A DNA stretch of 59,180 bases from UBA1801 sp035353395 (GCA_035353395.1 DAOPZL010000015.1:1-59180); one strand, 5' to 3'. Shown: positions 17,292 to 29,538, numbered from the stretch's first letter. A program made the numbers and translations. Notes: generated by a model from the sequence alone, not told the origin.

Positions 17292-19781
17292 TTGAGCAGC
17301 ACCAAGACCCTCACCCTTCCCGCCATCCCCATCCGGGACATGGTCCTCTTCCCAGGCAGCCGCGTGCCCTTCGTGGTCGGACGCAAGGCTTCCGTGCGCA
17401 CCCTCGAGCTGGCCATCAAGACCGGCGACCATCTGGTGATGCTCACCCAGAAGGATCCCAGGGAGGAGGAGCCCAAGCACGAGAGCCTCTACGGCACGGG
17501 CACGCTGGCCCTGGTGGAGTCCCTCATCGCGCTGCCCAAGGACTACTACAAGGTCGGCGTGAAGGGCGTCGCCCGCGTCCGGCTGGAGCGCTACGCGGAC
17601 GACGGGGACGTGATCCAGGCCGAAGTGACCATCCTCAACGAGCCGTCCGCGGCCGGGGAGATCCCGCTCCTGGAGGCGTTCCACGAGGCCGTCGGGACGT
17701 TCCTCTCGCGCAACCCCGACGCCAGCCGGCTCCTGTCCGTGGACCAGATCAGGGAGCTGCCCCTGGGCCGGGCCGTGGACACCGTGGCCGGCCTGGTCCC
17801 GGCGGAGGTGCGCGAGAAGCAGGGTGTGCTGGAGCAGCTGGAGATCGAGCCCCGGCTCCAGGCCGCGCTCAAGCTCCTCGAGCTGGACGCGGCCCGGCAG
17901 GCCGTGGACCGGGAGCTGGAGGAGAAGACCCGGCAGCGCCTGGACGAGGACCACAAGCACTACGTCCTGGGCGAGAAGATGCGGGTGATCCAGCAGGAGC
18001 TGGGCAAGAAGGGCGAGAAGGACGAGATCACGCGGCTCCGGGAGCAGATCATCGAGGCCGGCATGAGCGAGGAGGCCGAGAAGAAGGCCCTCGAGGAGCT
18101 GGACCGCATGGAGACCATGCCGCTCCAGAGCGCCGAGGCCACCGTCTCCCGGACCTACATCGACTGGCTCCTGGCCCTGCCCTGGAAGCAGTTCGCCGAG
18201 GAGCACCTGGACCTGGACGAGGCCGAGCGGATCCTGGAGGAGGACCACGCGGGGCTCGAGAAGGTGAAGGCCCGGATCCTCGAGTACCTCGCCGTCATGC
18301 GGCGCCTGCGGGGCCCCGTCCTCCCCGCCGCGGAAGAGGTGGACGGCAAGACCGCGGAAGCCCAGCGGGAACCCGCGCCGCCCGTCCCCATGCGCGGCCC
18401 CATCCTGTGCCTCGTGGGCCCTCCAGGCGTCGGCAAGACCTCCCTGGCCCGGTCCATCGCCCGGGCCCTCAACCGCCCCTTCCTCCGCTTCTCCCTGGGC
18501 GGCGTGCGCGACGAGGCGGAGATCCGCGGCCACCGCCGCACCTACATCGGCTCCATGCCCGGCCGCATCATCTCGCTCATGAAGAAGGCGGGGGTGCGGA
18601 ATCCGCTCATGCTGCTCGACGAGGTCGACAAGATGGCCTCCGACTGGCGGGGCGACCCCAGCAGCGCCCTCCTGGAGGTCCTGGACCCCGAGCAGAACGC
18701 CAGCTTCCAGGACCACTACCTGGACGTCGGCTTCGACCTGAGCCACGTGCTCTTCCTCTGCACGGCGAACGTCCGCCACCAGATCCCCCAGCCCCTGGAG
18801 GACCGGCTGGAGATCATCGACCTCTCCGGCTACACCCTGCGGGAGAAGCTGGCCATCGCCCAGCACCACCTGGTCCCCAAGGCCCTGGAACGGCACGGCA
18901 TGACGGACCTGCACATCACCTTCGAGGACCAGGCCCTCGAGAAGATCGTCCAGGCCTACACCAAGGAGGCCGGCGTCCGGCAGCTGGAGCGCGAGATCAG
19001 CGCCGTCCTGCGCAAGCTGGCCCGGCACAGCCTCCAGCCGGGCAAGGGCGAGCTGGCCGGGGAGGCCTTCGACACCCACGTGGGACCCGAGCGGCTGCCC
19101 AAGCTCCTGGGGCCCGAGAAGTTCCTGGAGACCCCCCCCACGGACCAGCCGCCTCCCGGCGTGGTCAACGGACTCGCCTGGACCCCGACGGGCGGCGACC
19201 TGCTCACCATCGAGGCCGCCAGCCTGCCGGGCAAGGGGAATCTCAAGCTCACTGGCAAGCTGGGCGAGGTGATGCAGGAGAGCGCCAACCTGGCCCTGTC
19301 CTTCGTGCGGGCCAGGGCGGAGCGCCTGGGCCTCAAGGAGGACTTCCTCGAGAAGATCGACCTCCACGTCCATGTCCCGGAGGGCGCCATCCCCAAGGAC
19401 GGCCCCAGCGCGGGCATCACCATGGCGACGGCCCTGATCTCGGTGCTCACGGGCATTCCCGCCAGGTCCGACCTCGCCATGACCGGCGAGCTGACCCTGC
19501 GCGGCATGGTGCTCCCCATCGGCGGCCTGAAGGAGAAGCTGCTGGCGGCCCACCGCATGGGCTGCAAGGCCGTGCTGATCCCCGGCGAGAACGCGAGGTA
19601 CCTCGAGGAAGTCCCCGCGGAGGTGCGGGAACAGCTGGACATCCACCTCGTGAGCCACATGGACGAAGTCATCCAGCTCGCCCTGACCCGGCCCCCGGAA
19701 CCCAGGAAGGCCCAGGCCGAGGCGGAGTCCGTGGTCGGCCCGCCCGCCAAGGGGCAGGACTCCCCCGTGAGCACCCAGTAG
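17292..19781 (+). CDS. lon: ATP-dependent protease Lon
   Basis: The 829-residue cytoplasmic protease has the LonA layout: an N-terminal substrate-binding domain (about 1-200), a coiled-coil region, the AAA+ module with GPPGVGKTS, and the C-terminal protease domain with the Ser-Lys dyad in DGPSAG (Ser706) and GGLKEK (Lys749). It starts at TTG, with GGAG seven bases upstream; no better ATG exists before the conserved LTLPAIPIRDMVLFPG. A short polar insertion (VDGKTAEAQREPAPPV) sits just before the Walker A motif, and another lies before the protease domain. It degrades misfolded and regulatory proteins. A TACAAT element at 17246-17251 may be part of its promoter, but no good -35 is seen. Confidence 0.96.
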   Translation: MSSTKTLTLPAIPIRDMVLFPGSRVPFVVGRKASVRTLELAIKTGDHLVMLTQKDPREEEPKHESLYGTGTLALVESLIALPKDYYKVGVKGVARVRLERYADDGDVIQAEVTILNEPSAAGEIPLLEAFHEAVGTFLSRNPDASRLLSVDQIRELPLGRAVDTVAGLVPAEVREKQGVLEQLEIEPRLQAALKLLELDAARQAVDRELEEKTRQRLDEDHKHYVLGEKMRVIQQELGKKGEKDEITRLREQIIEAGMSEEAEKKALEELDRMETMPLQSAEATVSRTYIDWLLALPWKQFAEEHLDLDEAERILEEDHAGLEKVKARILEYLAVMRRLRGPVLPAAEEVDGKTAEAQREPAPPVPMRGPILCLVGPPGVGKTSLARSIARALNRPFLRFSLGGVRDEAEIRGHRRTYIGSMPGRIISLMKKAGVRNPLMLLDEVDKMASDWRGDPSSALLEVLDPEQNASFQDHYLDVGFDLSHVLFLCTANVRHQIPQPLEDRLEIIDLSGYTLREKLAIAQHHLVPKALERHGMTDLHITFEDQALEKIVQAYTKEAGVRQLEREISAVLRKLARHSLQPGKGELAGEAFDTHVGPERLPKLLGPEKFLETPPTDQPPPGVVNGLAWTPTGGDLLTIEAASLPGKGNLKLTGKLGEVMQESANLALSFVRARAERLGLKEDFLEKIDLHVHVPEGAIPKDGPSAGITMATALISVLTGIPARSDLAMTGELTLRGMVLPIGGLKEKLLAAHRMGCKAVLIPGENARYLEEVPAEVREQLDIHLVSHMDEVIQLALTRPPEPRKAQAEAESVVGPPAKGQDSPVSTQ

Positions 19782-19824
19782 CCGCGCTCTCGCCGGATCC
19801 TTCAGACCGTCGACGCCAGCGCCG

Positions 19825-20964
19825 TCATTCCGAGACGGCGAAGACCACCTTCTCGTTGGTGAACCGTTCCTTGACGAGGATCTTCACGGTGGCCGACTGC
19901 TTGTCCGGGGAGAGGGTCAGCGTGTAGTGCTTGTCCTTCGCCAGGGAGCCCGGCACGACGTTCACCTTGGAGATCTGCTTGACGCCCGCGTCGGCGGCCG
20001 TGAAGGTCAGGGAATCGCTGTTGCGGAGGTCGAGGGACTTCTCGAACACCTTGTCGGACCAGTTGGAGCCGGCCCGGTCCTTGGCGAAGACGGGGATCAC
20101 GATGATCCCTTCCGTCTTGAGCTTGTTCCGCTCGCCCACCACGTAGTGCATGGAGTTCAGCTTCGCCTTCTGGCCTTCGGAGAGGGCGGTCAGCTCGTTC
20201 ATGCTGGCGATGAGCTTGGTCCGCTCGGTGCGCAGGCCGTCGATCTCGCCGGTCAGGCGGTTCCGCTCGGCCGTGAGGTCGCTCACGTCCTCCTGCAGCT
20301 TCTCGTTCTCCGCGACGGCGGTGTCCCGCTCGCCCTCGATCTTCTCGCGCTCCTGGCGGACCAGGTCGTTGGGAGAGATCTTCGCGCGCCCCTGGTTGAC
20401 CCAGGTGCCGTAGACGCCGTTGCTGTAGAAGTGGTAGACCTCGAAGCCCGGCGCCAGCTTCTCCATGATGTTCACCTTGTTGATCAGGTTCCGGGCCTTC
20501 GCGCCGGTGACGCCCTGCTTGCGGAGGAACCGGAGGGCCATGCTGTAGTGGTTGTCCCCCGAACGGGCCATGTCGGGCTTCGGGAGGATGGCCCTCAGCT
20601 TGGAGATCTGGTCGTTCAACTCGGTGATCTCCTTGTCCTTGTCGATCACCTCCTGCAGCAGCGCCCGGTAGGAACTGTCCTTCTCCGCCTTGATGCGCTC
20701 CTCGAGCTTCGCCTTCTGCTCGTCCGTCAGCTGCATCGTCTGGGTGTCCGGGCGGACGTCCTTGACGCCCGCGGCCTTCAGCTTCTCGGACTGCTCCGCC
20801 CCGGCCGCGTTGGCCTGCTGGCTGAGCTTGTCGAGCTCGCCCACCTTCTCGGCCACGTCCCGGAGTTCCTTGGGCTCCGAATCCCTGTGGCAGGCCGGGG
20901 CAAGCACGAGCATCGCGATGGCTACGAATCCGGCAAGGTGGCGGGCGAGCCGTTTCAGGGACAT
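19825..20964 (-). CDS. Putative coiled-coil lipoprotein of unknown function
   Basis: The 379-residue protein begins with a basic N-terminus, a hydrophobic stretch and VLAPAC, a slightly atypical lipobox, which suggests an outer-membrane or periplasmic lipoprotein. Residues about 30-140 and 220-280 are heptad-rich and charged (SDLTAERNRLTGEIDGLRTER), predicting coiled coils around a central globular part (RFLRKQGVTGAKARNLINKVN). The C-terminal part looks beta-rich. The ATG at 20964 is chosen because GGAG lies seven bases upstream; a start further upstream would add MNCIFFFWRST, which spoils the signal peptide. It converges with lon and diverges from metK. No family function is recognised. Confidence 0.7.
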   Translation of the reverse strand: MSLKRLARHLAGFVAIAMLVLAPACHRDSEPKELRDVAEKVGELDKLSQQANAAGAEQSEKLKAAGVKDVRPDTQTMQLTDEQKAKLEERIKAEKDSSYRALLQEVIDKDKEITELNDQISKLRAILPKPDMARSGDNHYSMALRFLRKQGVTGAKARNLINKVNIMEKLAPGFEVYHFYSNGVYGTWVNQGRAKISPNDLVRQEREKIEGERDTAVAENEKLQEDVSDLTAERNRLTGEIDGLRTERTKLIASMNELTALSEGQKAKLNSMHYVVGERNKLKTEGIIVIPVFAKDRAGSNWSDKVFEKSLDLRNSDSLTFTAADAGVKQISKVNVVPGSLAKDKHYTLTLSPDKQSATVKILVKERFTNEKVVFAVSE

Positions 20965-21172
20965 GGTGGATCTCCAGAAAAAAAAGATGCAGTTCAACGG
21001 AATCCAGACCTTTCAACCCTAACCCTTCCCCCGGATCCTGGCAAGCCGAAGACGCGCTTCCGCGCCGCCGGACGAGGCCTTGGCCGCGCGAGAGCCACGA
21101 GTGTTGATATCCTGTACCCGCGCAGCCGTCTGCGCATCAAATGGACCGAGCCGGAGGCTCCGGGAGAGGAAG

Positions 21173-22315
<1,143 letters not shown>

Positions 22316-22320
22316 TCAGA

Positions 22321-22345
22321 AAGGCCCGGCATCCGCCGGGCCTTT
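22321..22345. terminator. Bidirectional terminator between metK and the oxidoreductase genes
   Basis: A perfect 10-bp stem AAGGCCCGGC (22321-22330) and GCCGGGCCTT (22335-22344) with loop ATCC sits between convergent metK and the beta-gamma oxidoreductase gene. A and T residues flank the stem on both strands. Confidence 0.8.
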
Positions 22346-22366
22346 CCCTGTACCGGGGGCGACCCG

Positions 22367-23806
<1,440 letters not shown>

Positions 23807-23815
23807 GGGGCCTCC

Positions 23816-25213
23816 TTACTTCTTGCCAAGGGTGGATTTCACAAGGTCGACGATTTCCGACTGCTGCGGCAGCATCCCGCCGGACCGGCGGACATGGCTG
23901 ACGGGGGGCAGCTTCTCCACACCCACCAGGCTCAGGTTCAGGCGGAGTTCGTCCTCGATCTGCCCGCCCTGGTTGGCTTCGACCACCACGAGGCGCTTCG
24001 TCCTCGGAAGGAGCGCCTTCAGCTGCTGGATGGGGAAGGGCCAGATGGTGATGGGCCGGAAGAGCCCCGCCTTGACGCCCATGCCCCGCAGGGTGCTGAC
24101 GGCGCCCTTCGCGGCGCGGGCGGGCGTATTGCAGGCCACCAGGATCACGTCCGCGTCCTCGGTCATGTAGCACTCGGCCCTGGCCTCGGCCTTCATGGCC
24201 TCGTACTTCTTCTCGAGATCGACGTTGAACTTCTCAAGGTCCGATTCCTGGAGCTGGATGGAGGAGATCAGGTTCCCGCGGTGGTTCTTGTCCCCGTAGA
24301 CGGCCCACTTGGGGATGCCCGGCTGGACCATGTAGTCGGGCAGCTGCACCTTGCCGGTCATCTGGCCCAGGTAGCCGTCGGCCACGACGATGACGGGATT
24401 GCGGTACTTGAAGGTCAGCTCGAAGGCCAGCATGGTCAGGTCCAGCATCTCCTGGGGGGTGCTGGGCATGAGGCCGATGCAGTGGCTGTAGCCATGGCCG
24501 AGGCCGCGGCAGACGAGCGCCACGTCGGCCTGCTCGGGGCCGATGTTGCCGAGGCCCGGACCGCCGCGCATGACGTTCACGAACACGCCCGGCACTTCGG
24601 CGCCGACCATGTAGGAGACGCCTTCGAGCATCAGGGAGAAGCCGGGGCTGGAGGTGAAGGTCATGCAGGGGACGCCGGCGCCGCCGGTGCCGTACATGTG
24701 GTTCACCGTGGCCACTTCCGAGACGGCCTGGAGGAAGATCCCGTTCATCTTGGGCATCAGCTTGGCCATCAGCTCGGCCCCCTCGGTGGAGGGGGTGATC
24801 GGATAGCCGTAGAAATGCCGGCAGCCGGCCAGCAGCGCGCCGATGGCGGAGGCGTAGTTGCCCTTGATGATGAGGGGCTGGGTCCTGGGGAGGGGGATCC
24901 GCTTCTCGGGAACGTCGACCGGCTCGGGGGCGGCGGTCTGCTTCTCGCCGAAGAGCTTGGCGGGATCCTGGAGCTCGAAGGCCTCGCCCTGCGCCATGTT
25001 GCGCAGACCGTAGGGTTCCGGGCAGGCCTCGATGCAGAGCCCGCACCCGGTGCACTTCGCCAGGTCCAGCACGACCGGCACGAGGCCCGTCTTGGGATTG
25101 ATCTCGTCGGAGAACGAGATGCAGCCCTTCACGCACACACTGACGCAGCGGCCGCAGCCTTTGCAGTACTCGGGCACCAGGAAGGGCTTTGGTTTCTCTT
25201 TCAGGTTGGGCAT
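23816..25213 (-). CDS. 2-oxoacid:ferredoxin oxidoreductase, fused delta (ferredoxin) and alpha subunits
   Basis: The 465-residue protein starts with a delta-type domain carrying two 4Fe-4S motifs (YCKGCGRCVSVCVKGC and KCTGCGLCIEACP, within about the first 70 residues). An alpha-type domain follows, with NYASAIGALLAGCRHFYGYPITPSTE and the VMRGGPGLGNIGPEQAD segment. It pairs with the downstream beta-gamma protein, so all four subunits are encoded by two genes. ATG 25213 is preferred over 25219 because GAGGAG lies seven bases upstream of it; the longer frame to 25297 adds unrelated residues. The enzyme yields reduced ferredoxin, which could feed the Hyf-like complex. Confidence 0.87.
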   Translation of the reverse strand: MPNLKEKPKPFLVPEYCKGCGRCVSVCVKGCISFSDEINPKTGLVPVVLDLAKCTGCGLCIEACPEPYGLRNMAQGEAFELQDPAKLFGEKQTAAPEPVDVPEKRIPLPRTQPLIIKGNYASAIGALLAGCRHFYGYPITPSTEGAELMAKLMPKMNGIFLQAVSEVATVNHMYGTGGAGVPCMTFTSSPGFSLMLEGVSYMVGAEVPGVFVNVMRGGPGLGNIGPEQADVALVCRGLGHGYSHCIGLMPSTPQEMLDLTMLAFELTFKYRNPVIVVADGYLGQMTGKVQLPDYMVQPGIPKWAVYGDKNHRGNLISSIQLQESDLEKFNVDLEKKYEAMKAEARAECYMTEDADVILVACNTPARAAKGAVSTLRGMGVKAGLFRPITIWPFPIQQLKALLPRTKRLVVVEANQGGQIEDELRLNLSLVGVEKLPPVSHVRRSGGMLPQQSEIVDLVKSTLGKK

Positions 25214-25405
25214 GGTCATGCTCCTCGTCTCATATGACTTCTGACTGTGAAAAATACTCGAAAGTCCTGCCGCGACCGCTCGAAGTATTGAATCCACCCC
25301 GTGTGTATCGGGTCACAACCCCGGTGGACGCCATCACAACAGTCGAGGCAAAGGCGTGCTCTCGCCAATTGGGATATCTTAACCGTTCCGCCCCAGGAGT
25401 GCGTG

Positions 25406-25789
25406 GTGATCACAGGACTTGGAACAGACATCTGCCCCGCGGCCCGATGGAGCCACCTCCTGGACCGCTTCGGAGACAAGCCCGTCCGCAGGATCCTCGC
25501 GGCCGAGGAGGCCGACTACCTCGCGAGGGGCAACCGGCAGCGGCTGCCGGAACGGCTGGCGGGAAGATGGGCCCTGCGGGAGGCTTTCGGGAAGGCCCTC
25601 GGCGTGGGCCTGGAGGGCTGGTCCTGGCGGGAGCTCCGCTTCCGGGACGGACGGCTCTGGGCCGAGGGGGAACTCGCCAGGAAACTGCAGCGGAGAGGCG
25701 TCATGCACCTTCATGGAAGCGTGAGCCACGACTCCGGCATGGCCTTCGCCGTGGTCATCCTCGAAGGGAACGCGCCTCGCCATGATTAA
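25406..25789 (+). CDS. acpS: Holo-[acyl-carrier-protein] synthase AcpS
   Basis: The 127-residue protein transfers phosphopantetheine from CoA to acyl carrier protein. It has the family start ITGLGTDI, with the Mg-binding aspartate, and the WALREAFGKALGVG helix with the glutamate, followed by HLHGSVSHDSGMAFAVVI. It starts at GTG 25406, six bases after AGGAG; a GTG three bases earlier is less well spaced. Length is normal. The residues after GTDI (CPAARW) differ from the common VEIxR, so it may be a divergent AcpS. It diverges from the oxidoreductase operon across a 190-bp gap. Confidence 0.87.
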   Translation: MITGLGTDICPAARWSHLLDRFGDKPVRRILAAEEADYLARGNRQRLPERLAGRWALREAFGKALGVGLEGWSWRELRFRDGRLWAEGELARKLQRRGVMHLHGSVSHDSGMAFAVVILEGNAPRHD

Positions 25790-25833
25790 TCTTCTGCCGA
25801 TCCGTGCCGATGGCGGAAACTAGGACGACAAGC

Positions 25834-26691
25834 ATGGCCATCCAGGTCGCAAACCAGCAGATGAGCCTCCCGGACTTCCTGGCGATGAGGGATTTCATCT
25901 ATGCCAAGACCGGGATCTTCTTCGCGGAGTCGAAGCAGTACTTCCTGGAGAACCGCCTCACGAGGCGGCTGGCCGATGTCCACCTCAGGACCTGCCGGGA
26001 GTACCTGGGCCTGCTCCAGGGCCCGAACGGCCAGGAGGAGCTCAAGCAGCTGTTCATCGAGATCACGACCAACGAGACCAGCTTCTGGCGCAACCCGCCC
26101 CAGATCGAGGCCTTCCAGCGCATCGTCCTCCCGGAGGCCGCTGCCCAGGCCAGGGCCAGGGGAGCCAACAGGCTGAGGATCTGGTCCGCGGCCTGTTCCT
26201 CGGGGGAGGAACCCTACACCCTCGCCATGATCTGCCAGGAGGCCAGGGACACCCTGCTCAAGGGGATGCAGGTGGAGATCCTCGCCACGGACATCAGCGA
26301 GAAGGTGATGGCCCAGGCCCGGGAGGGCGTCTACGGGAGCTACACGCTGCGCAACCTGACGCCCGCCCAGCTCAAGCAGCACTTCACGCCCCTCTCCGGG
26401 GATGCCTACGCGGTGAAACCGGAGCTGAAGCAGCTGGTGACCATCAAACATGTCAATCTGGTGGACTATCCGGCCTACAAAACCCTCGGCGCCTTCGAGG
26501 TGATCTTCTGCCGGAACGTCCTCATCTACTTCGACGAGGCCGTCAAGGTCAAGGTCCTGAGAGGGTTCCACCAGCAGCTCCAGGCCAAGGGGTTCCTTCT
26601 CGTCGGCCACAGCGAGTCCATCCATTCCTTCAACATCGGATTCGAGCTGATGCACTTCACCAAGGCCATGGGCTACCGCAAGCGCGCGTGA
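25834..26691 (+). CDS. cheR: CheR-type protein-glutamate O-methyltransferase
   Basis: The 285-residue enzyme methylates glutamates on chemoreceptors using SAM. It has the N-terminal CheR domain (ITTNETSFWRNPPQIEAF) and the Rossmann fold with WSAACSSGEEPYTLAM for SAM binding, ILATDIS, and CRNVLIYFDE. ATG 25834 is chosen for AGGA eight bases upstream; the in-frame starts at 25804 and 25810 lack a binding site. It begins a same-strand run of five closely spaced genes ending with the FliK-like gene. No cheA, cheW or receptor gene is in the window. Confidence 0.92.
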   Translation: MAIQVANQQMSLPDFLAMRDFIYAKTGIFFAESKQYFLENRLTRRLADVHLRTCREYLGLLQGPNGQEELKQLFIEITTNETSFWRNPPQIEAFQRIVLPEAAAQARARGANRLRIWSAACSSGEEPYTLAMICQEARDTLLKGMQVEILATDISEKVMAQAREGVYGSYTLRNLTPAQLKQHFTPLSGDAYAVKPELKQLVTIKHVNLVDYPAYKTLGAFEVIFCRNVLIYFDEAVKVKVLRGFHQQLQAKGFLLVGHSESIHSFNIGFELMHFTKAMGYRKRA

Positions 26692-26711
26692 ACATCGAGG
26701 AGACCCAAGGA

Positions 26712-27560
26712 ATGCCGATCACACCCCAGGAACTGATCACGAACCTCGGCGACCTGCCCCCCCTTCCCCAGGTTGCGGCCCAGGTGCTGCGGATCGTCGC
26801 GGATCCTGATTCGAGCCCGGAAGAACTCCAGCGCGTCGTCTGCACGGACCAGGCCCTCACCGCCCAGATCCTGAAGATCGCCAACTCGGCGATGTTCGGC
26901 ATGATGCGCGAGGTGAAGACCCTCACGCAGGCCATCATGACCCTCGGGTTCTCGACCATCAAGAGCGTGGTCATCGCCTCCAGCGCCAAGAACCTCTACA
27001 GCCGGGGAGCCTCCGGCCTCCAGGAGCGCCTGATGTGGGAACACGCCCTGGTCACGGCCATCGCGGGCCGGACCTACGGCAAGCTGCTCCGCTTCCCGAG
27101 GACGGAGGAGATCTTCCTCGCGGGCTTGATGCACGACATCGGGAAATCCGTCATGGGCATCAAGTTCCCGGACCGCTACGGCACCATGATCCGGACCGTC
27201 TACAACGAGCAGGGCGATTTCCTGGAACTGGAGCTGGACACCTTCGGCTTCGACCACACCATGGTGGGCGAAGCCCTGCTGCACTCCTGGAACCTGGCCC
27301 GGAGCATCGAGCACACCGTGCGCTGGCATCACGACCCCATGGAGGCGCCCGAGGACGACCGGGCCCTGACGGCCCTGGTGGCCCTGGGCAACCAGCTGGC
27401 CCTCGGCCTGAAGATCGGCATCGGTCGCCCGGAATCGCTGGCCGGACCGACCAGGCAGGCGCTGGAGATCCTCGACCTCACCCCCGAATCGCTCGAAGAC
27501 TACCGGGAGACCATCCTCCAGGCCCTCGAGCTGGACAAGTCCCTCCTCGCGGAATTCTGA
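26712..27560 (+). CDS. HDOD domain protein (first copy)
   Basis: The 282-residue protein is almost entirely one HDOD domain, the hydrolase-like output module found in bacterial signalling and often linked to chemotaxis or c-di-GMP circuits. It shows LPPLPQVAAQVLRI at the N-terminus, LTAQILKIANSAMFG, and GLMHDIGKSVMG with HD-like residues. ATG 26712 is preferred (GAGGAG nine bases upstream) over a GTG at 26688 that overlaps the cheR stop. It lies between cheR and a second HDOD gene. Enzyme activity is not established for most HDOD proteins; it may act as a scaffold. Confidence 0.85.
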   Translation: MPITPQELITNLGDLPPLPQVAAQVLRIVADPDSSPEELQRVVCTDQALTAQILKIANSAMFGMMREVKTLTQAIMTLGFSTIKSVVIASSAKNLYSRGASGLQERLMWEHALVTAIAGRTYGKLLRFPRTEEIFLAGLMHDIGKSVMGIKFPDRYGTMIRTVYNEQGDFLELELDTFGFDHTMVGEALLHSWNLARSIEHTVRWHHDPMEAPEDDRALTALVALGNQLALGLKIGIGRPESLAGPTRQALEILDLTPESLEDYRETILQALELDKSLLAEF

Positions 27561-27561
27561 C

Positions 27562-28419
27562 ATGATCACCGAGTCCACCGTACGGCTCAGGGTCAGGACC
27601 CTCCCCAGTCTCCCCACCACCGTGGTGGCCATGGGACAGGCCGTGTCCGACGAGCGGTGCACCGTGGACCGCATCCTGGGCATCCTGGCCAAGGATCCCC
27701 CCCTCTCCGCCACCATGCTGAGGATGGCCAACTCGGCCATGTACGCCGGGGACAGGCGCGTGACGGACCTGCGCAGCGCGGTCCTGCGCCTGGGATTCGA
27801 CGCCATGCTCAACCTGGGCCGCACCGCCGCCATCATCCGGTCCTTCCGGGGCGCCACCCACCTCGACGCGCTGCGCCTCTGGCAGCACTCCGTGGCCGTG
27901 GGGATCACCGCCAAGGGCATCTGCCGGCTCCTGAAGAACCGGGCCCTCGAGGAGCCCGCCTTCCTGTCCGGCCTCCTCCACGACATCGGGAAGATCGCCC
28001 TGGACCGCTGCTTCCCCGAGGAATACTCCCCGGTGGTCGATGCAATCCAGGCCGGAAGGGTGTGCTACGAGGTCGAGTCGGAACTCCTGGGCATGACCCA
28101 TGCGGACGTGGGCGCCATGGTGGCCGTGAACTGGAATTTCGCCGACCTGCTGGTGGAGGTGATCCGGGACCACCACACGCCGGGGCCGGGGGCCTTCCTG
28201 GCCAACCTGGTCTACCTCTGCGACCTGCTCGTGCGGGCACGCATCCCCAACGGCCCCGCGGACGAGGTCCTGGCCTTCAGCCTGGAGGAACTGCCCCCCT
28301 TCCGCGAAGTCTTCGGCGGCATCCCCGCCGACCAGCTGGATCTCGAACGGCTCACCTTCAGCATCGACGATGAGCTGGAGCACGCCATCGCCTTCGTCAA
28401 GCTCGCTTTCCAGGATTGA
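27562..28419 (+). CDS. HDOD domain protein (second copy)
   Basis: The 285-residue protein is a second HDOD domain, with LPSLPTTVVAMGQAV, LSATMLRMANSAMYAGDRR, FLSGLLHDIGKIALDR and VIRDHHTPG. It begins one base after the first HDOD gene ends. The two differ in many positions, so this is an old duplication or two separate acquisitions. Its position between cheR and cheB suggests a part in the same sensory pathway. Function is inferred from the family only. Confidence 0.85.
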   Translation: MITESTVRLRVRTLPSLPTTVVAMGQAVSDERCTVDRILGILAKDPPLSATMLRMANSAMYAGDRRVTDLRSAVLRLGFDAMLNLGRTAAIIRSFRGATHLDALRLWQHSVAVGITAKGICRLLKNRALEEPAFLSGLLHDIGKIALDRCFPEEYSPVVDAIQAGRVCYEVESELLGMTHADVGAMVAVNWNFADLLVEVIRDHHTPGPGAFLANLVYLCDLLVRARIPNGPADEVLAFSLEELPPFREVFGGIPADQLDLERLTFSIDDELEHAIAFVKLAFQD

Positions 28420-28425
28420 TCCCGC

Positions 28426-29538
28426 ATGGAACGAATCCGCGTCCTGATCGTCGACGACAGCCCCTTCATGAGGAAGGCGCTCGAGCGCATGCTGCTGGCC
28501 GCCGAGGACATCGAAGTGATCGGCTCCGCCCGGGACGGGCAGGACGCCCTGGGCAAGATCCCCCTCCTGAAGCCTGACATCGTCACCCTGGACGTGGAGA
28601 TGCCGCGCATGGACGGCCTTTCGTGCCTGAAGCGGATCATGGCCGAGATGCCCCTGCCCGTCCTGATGGTCTCCAGCCTGACCCAGGAGGGCGCCCAGGC
28701 GACCCTGGAGGCGCTGGCCCTGGGGGCCCTGGACTTCATCCCCAAGGAGAGCAGCCTGGCCAACCAGGCCATCCTCCAGATCCAGCAGGACCTCCAGGAG
28801 AAGGTCCGGAAGCTGGCCCGGAGCCCCCGGTTCCGCAAGAAGGCCCCGCCCGTCGCCGCGCCGGCTCCCCGCCCCGTCGCCCCGGCTCCGCCTCCCGCGC
28901 CCGTCTCCCGCCCCTGGCATGCGAAGCCGGTGCCCGCGGGGCCCGGCCTCCTGCCCGGCAGCCCCATGGCCGAACTGCTCGCCATCGGCTGCTCGACGGG
29001 CGGCCCCAAGGCGCTCCAGGACCTCCTGCCGGGCCTGCCCAAGGCCCTCCCCGTCCCCTGCGTCATCGTCCAGCACATGCCGCCCTCGTTCACGAAGCCC
29101 TTCGCGGCGCGCCTGGACGGGATCTGCGAGGTGGACGTCAAGGAGGCCGAGCACGGCGAGACAGCCTATCCCGGGATCGTCTACATCGCCCCTGGAGGCA
29201 CCCACCTGAACTGCCGGCAGCGCGGCAGCCAGGTCGTCCTGGAGCTGAACCCGGAGCCGGCGACGAGCATCCACCGGCCCAGCGTCGACGTCCTGTTCCA
29301 GAGCATCGCCGAGAACTGCACCCGCCAGGTGCTCGCGATGATCCTGACCGGCATGGGCTCCGACGGCGCCCGCGGCATGGAGCTGCTCAAGGCGAAGGGG
29401 GCCCACACCCTCGCGGAGGCCGAGGAGACCTGCGTCGTCTACGGCATGCCCCGGGCCGCCTTCGAGCGGGGCTGCGTGGACCAGGTGGCGCCCATCCAGG
29501 ACATGGCGGGCATCCTGCGAAAGCACTTCCAGCTCTGA
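28426..29538 (+). CDS. cheB: Chemotaxis response regulator protein-glutamate methylesterase CheB
   Basis: The 370-residue protein has a receiver domain with phospho-acceptor Asp56 (VTLDVEMPRMDG), a proline- and alanine-rich linker (about 138-175), and a methylesterase domain with Ser190 (GCSTGGP), His217 (QHMPPSF) and Asp313 (GMGSDGA). It removes methyl groups from chemoreceptors and opposes the CheR two genes upstream. The start has AGGA upstream, six bases after the HDOD stop. Its stop overlaps the following start (TGATG). Confidence 0.94.
   Translation: MERIRVLIVDDSPFMRKALERMLLAAEDIEVIGSARDGQDALGKIPLLKPDIVTLDVEMPRMDGLSCLKRIMAEMPLPVLMVSSLTQEGAQATLEALALGALDFIPKESSLANQAILQIQQDLQEKVRKLARSPRFRKKAPPVAAPAPRPVAPAPPPAPVSRPWHAKPVPAGPGLLPGSPMAELLAIGCSTGGPKALQDLLPGLPKALPVPCVIVQHMPPSFTKPFAARLDGICEVDVKEAEHGETAYPGIVYIAPGGTHLNCRQRGSQVVLELNPEPATSIHRPSVDVLFQSIAENCTRQVLAMILTGMGSDGARGMELLKAKGAHTLAEAEETCVVYGMPRAAFERGCVDQVAPIQDMAGILRKHFQL

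Noticed and set aside
20964..21172. A known SAM riboswitch before metK
   Set aside because: No recognised aptamer core was seen; only two small stems are present.
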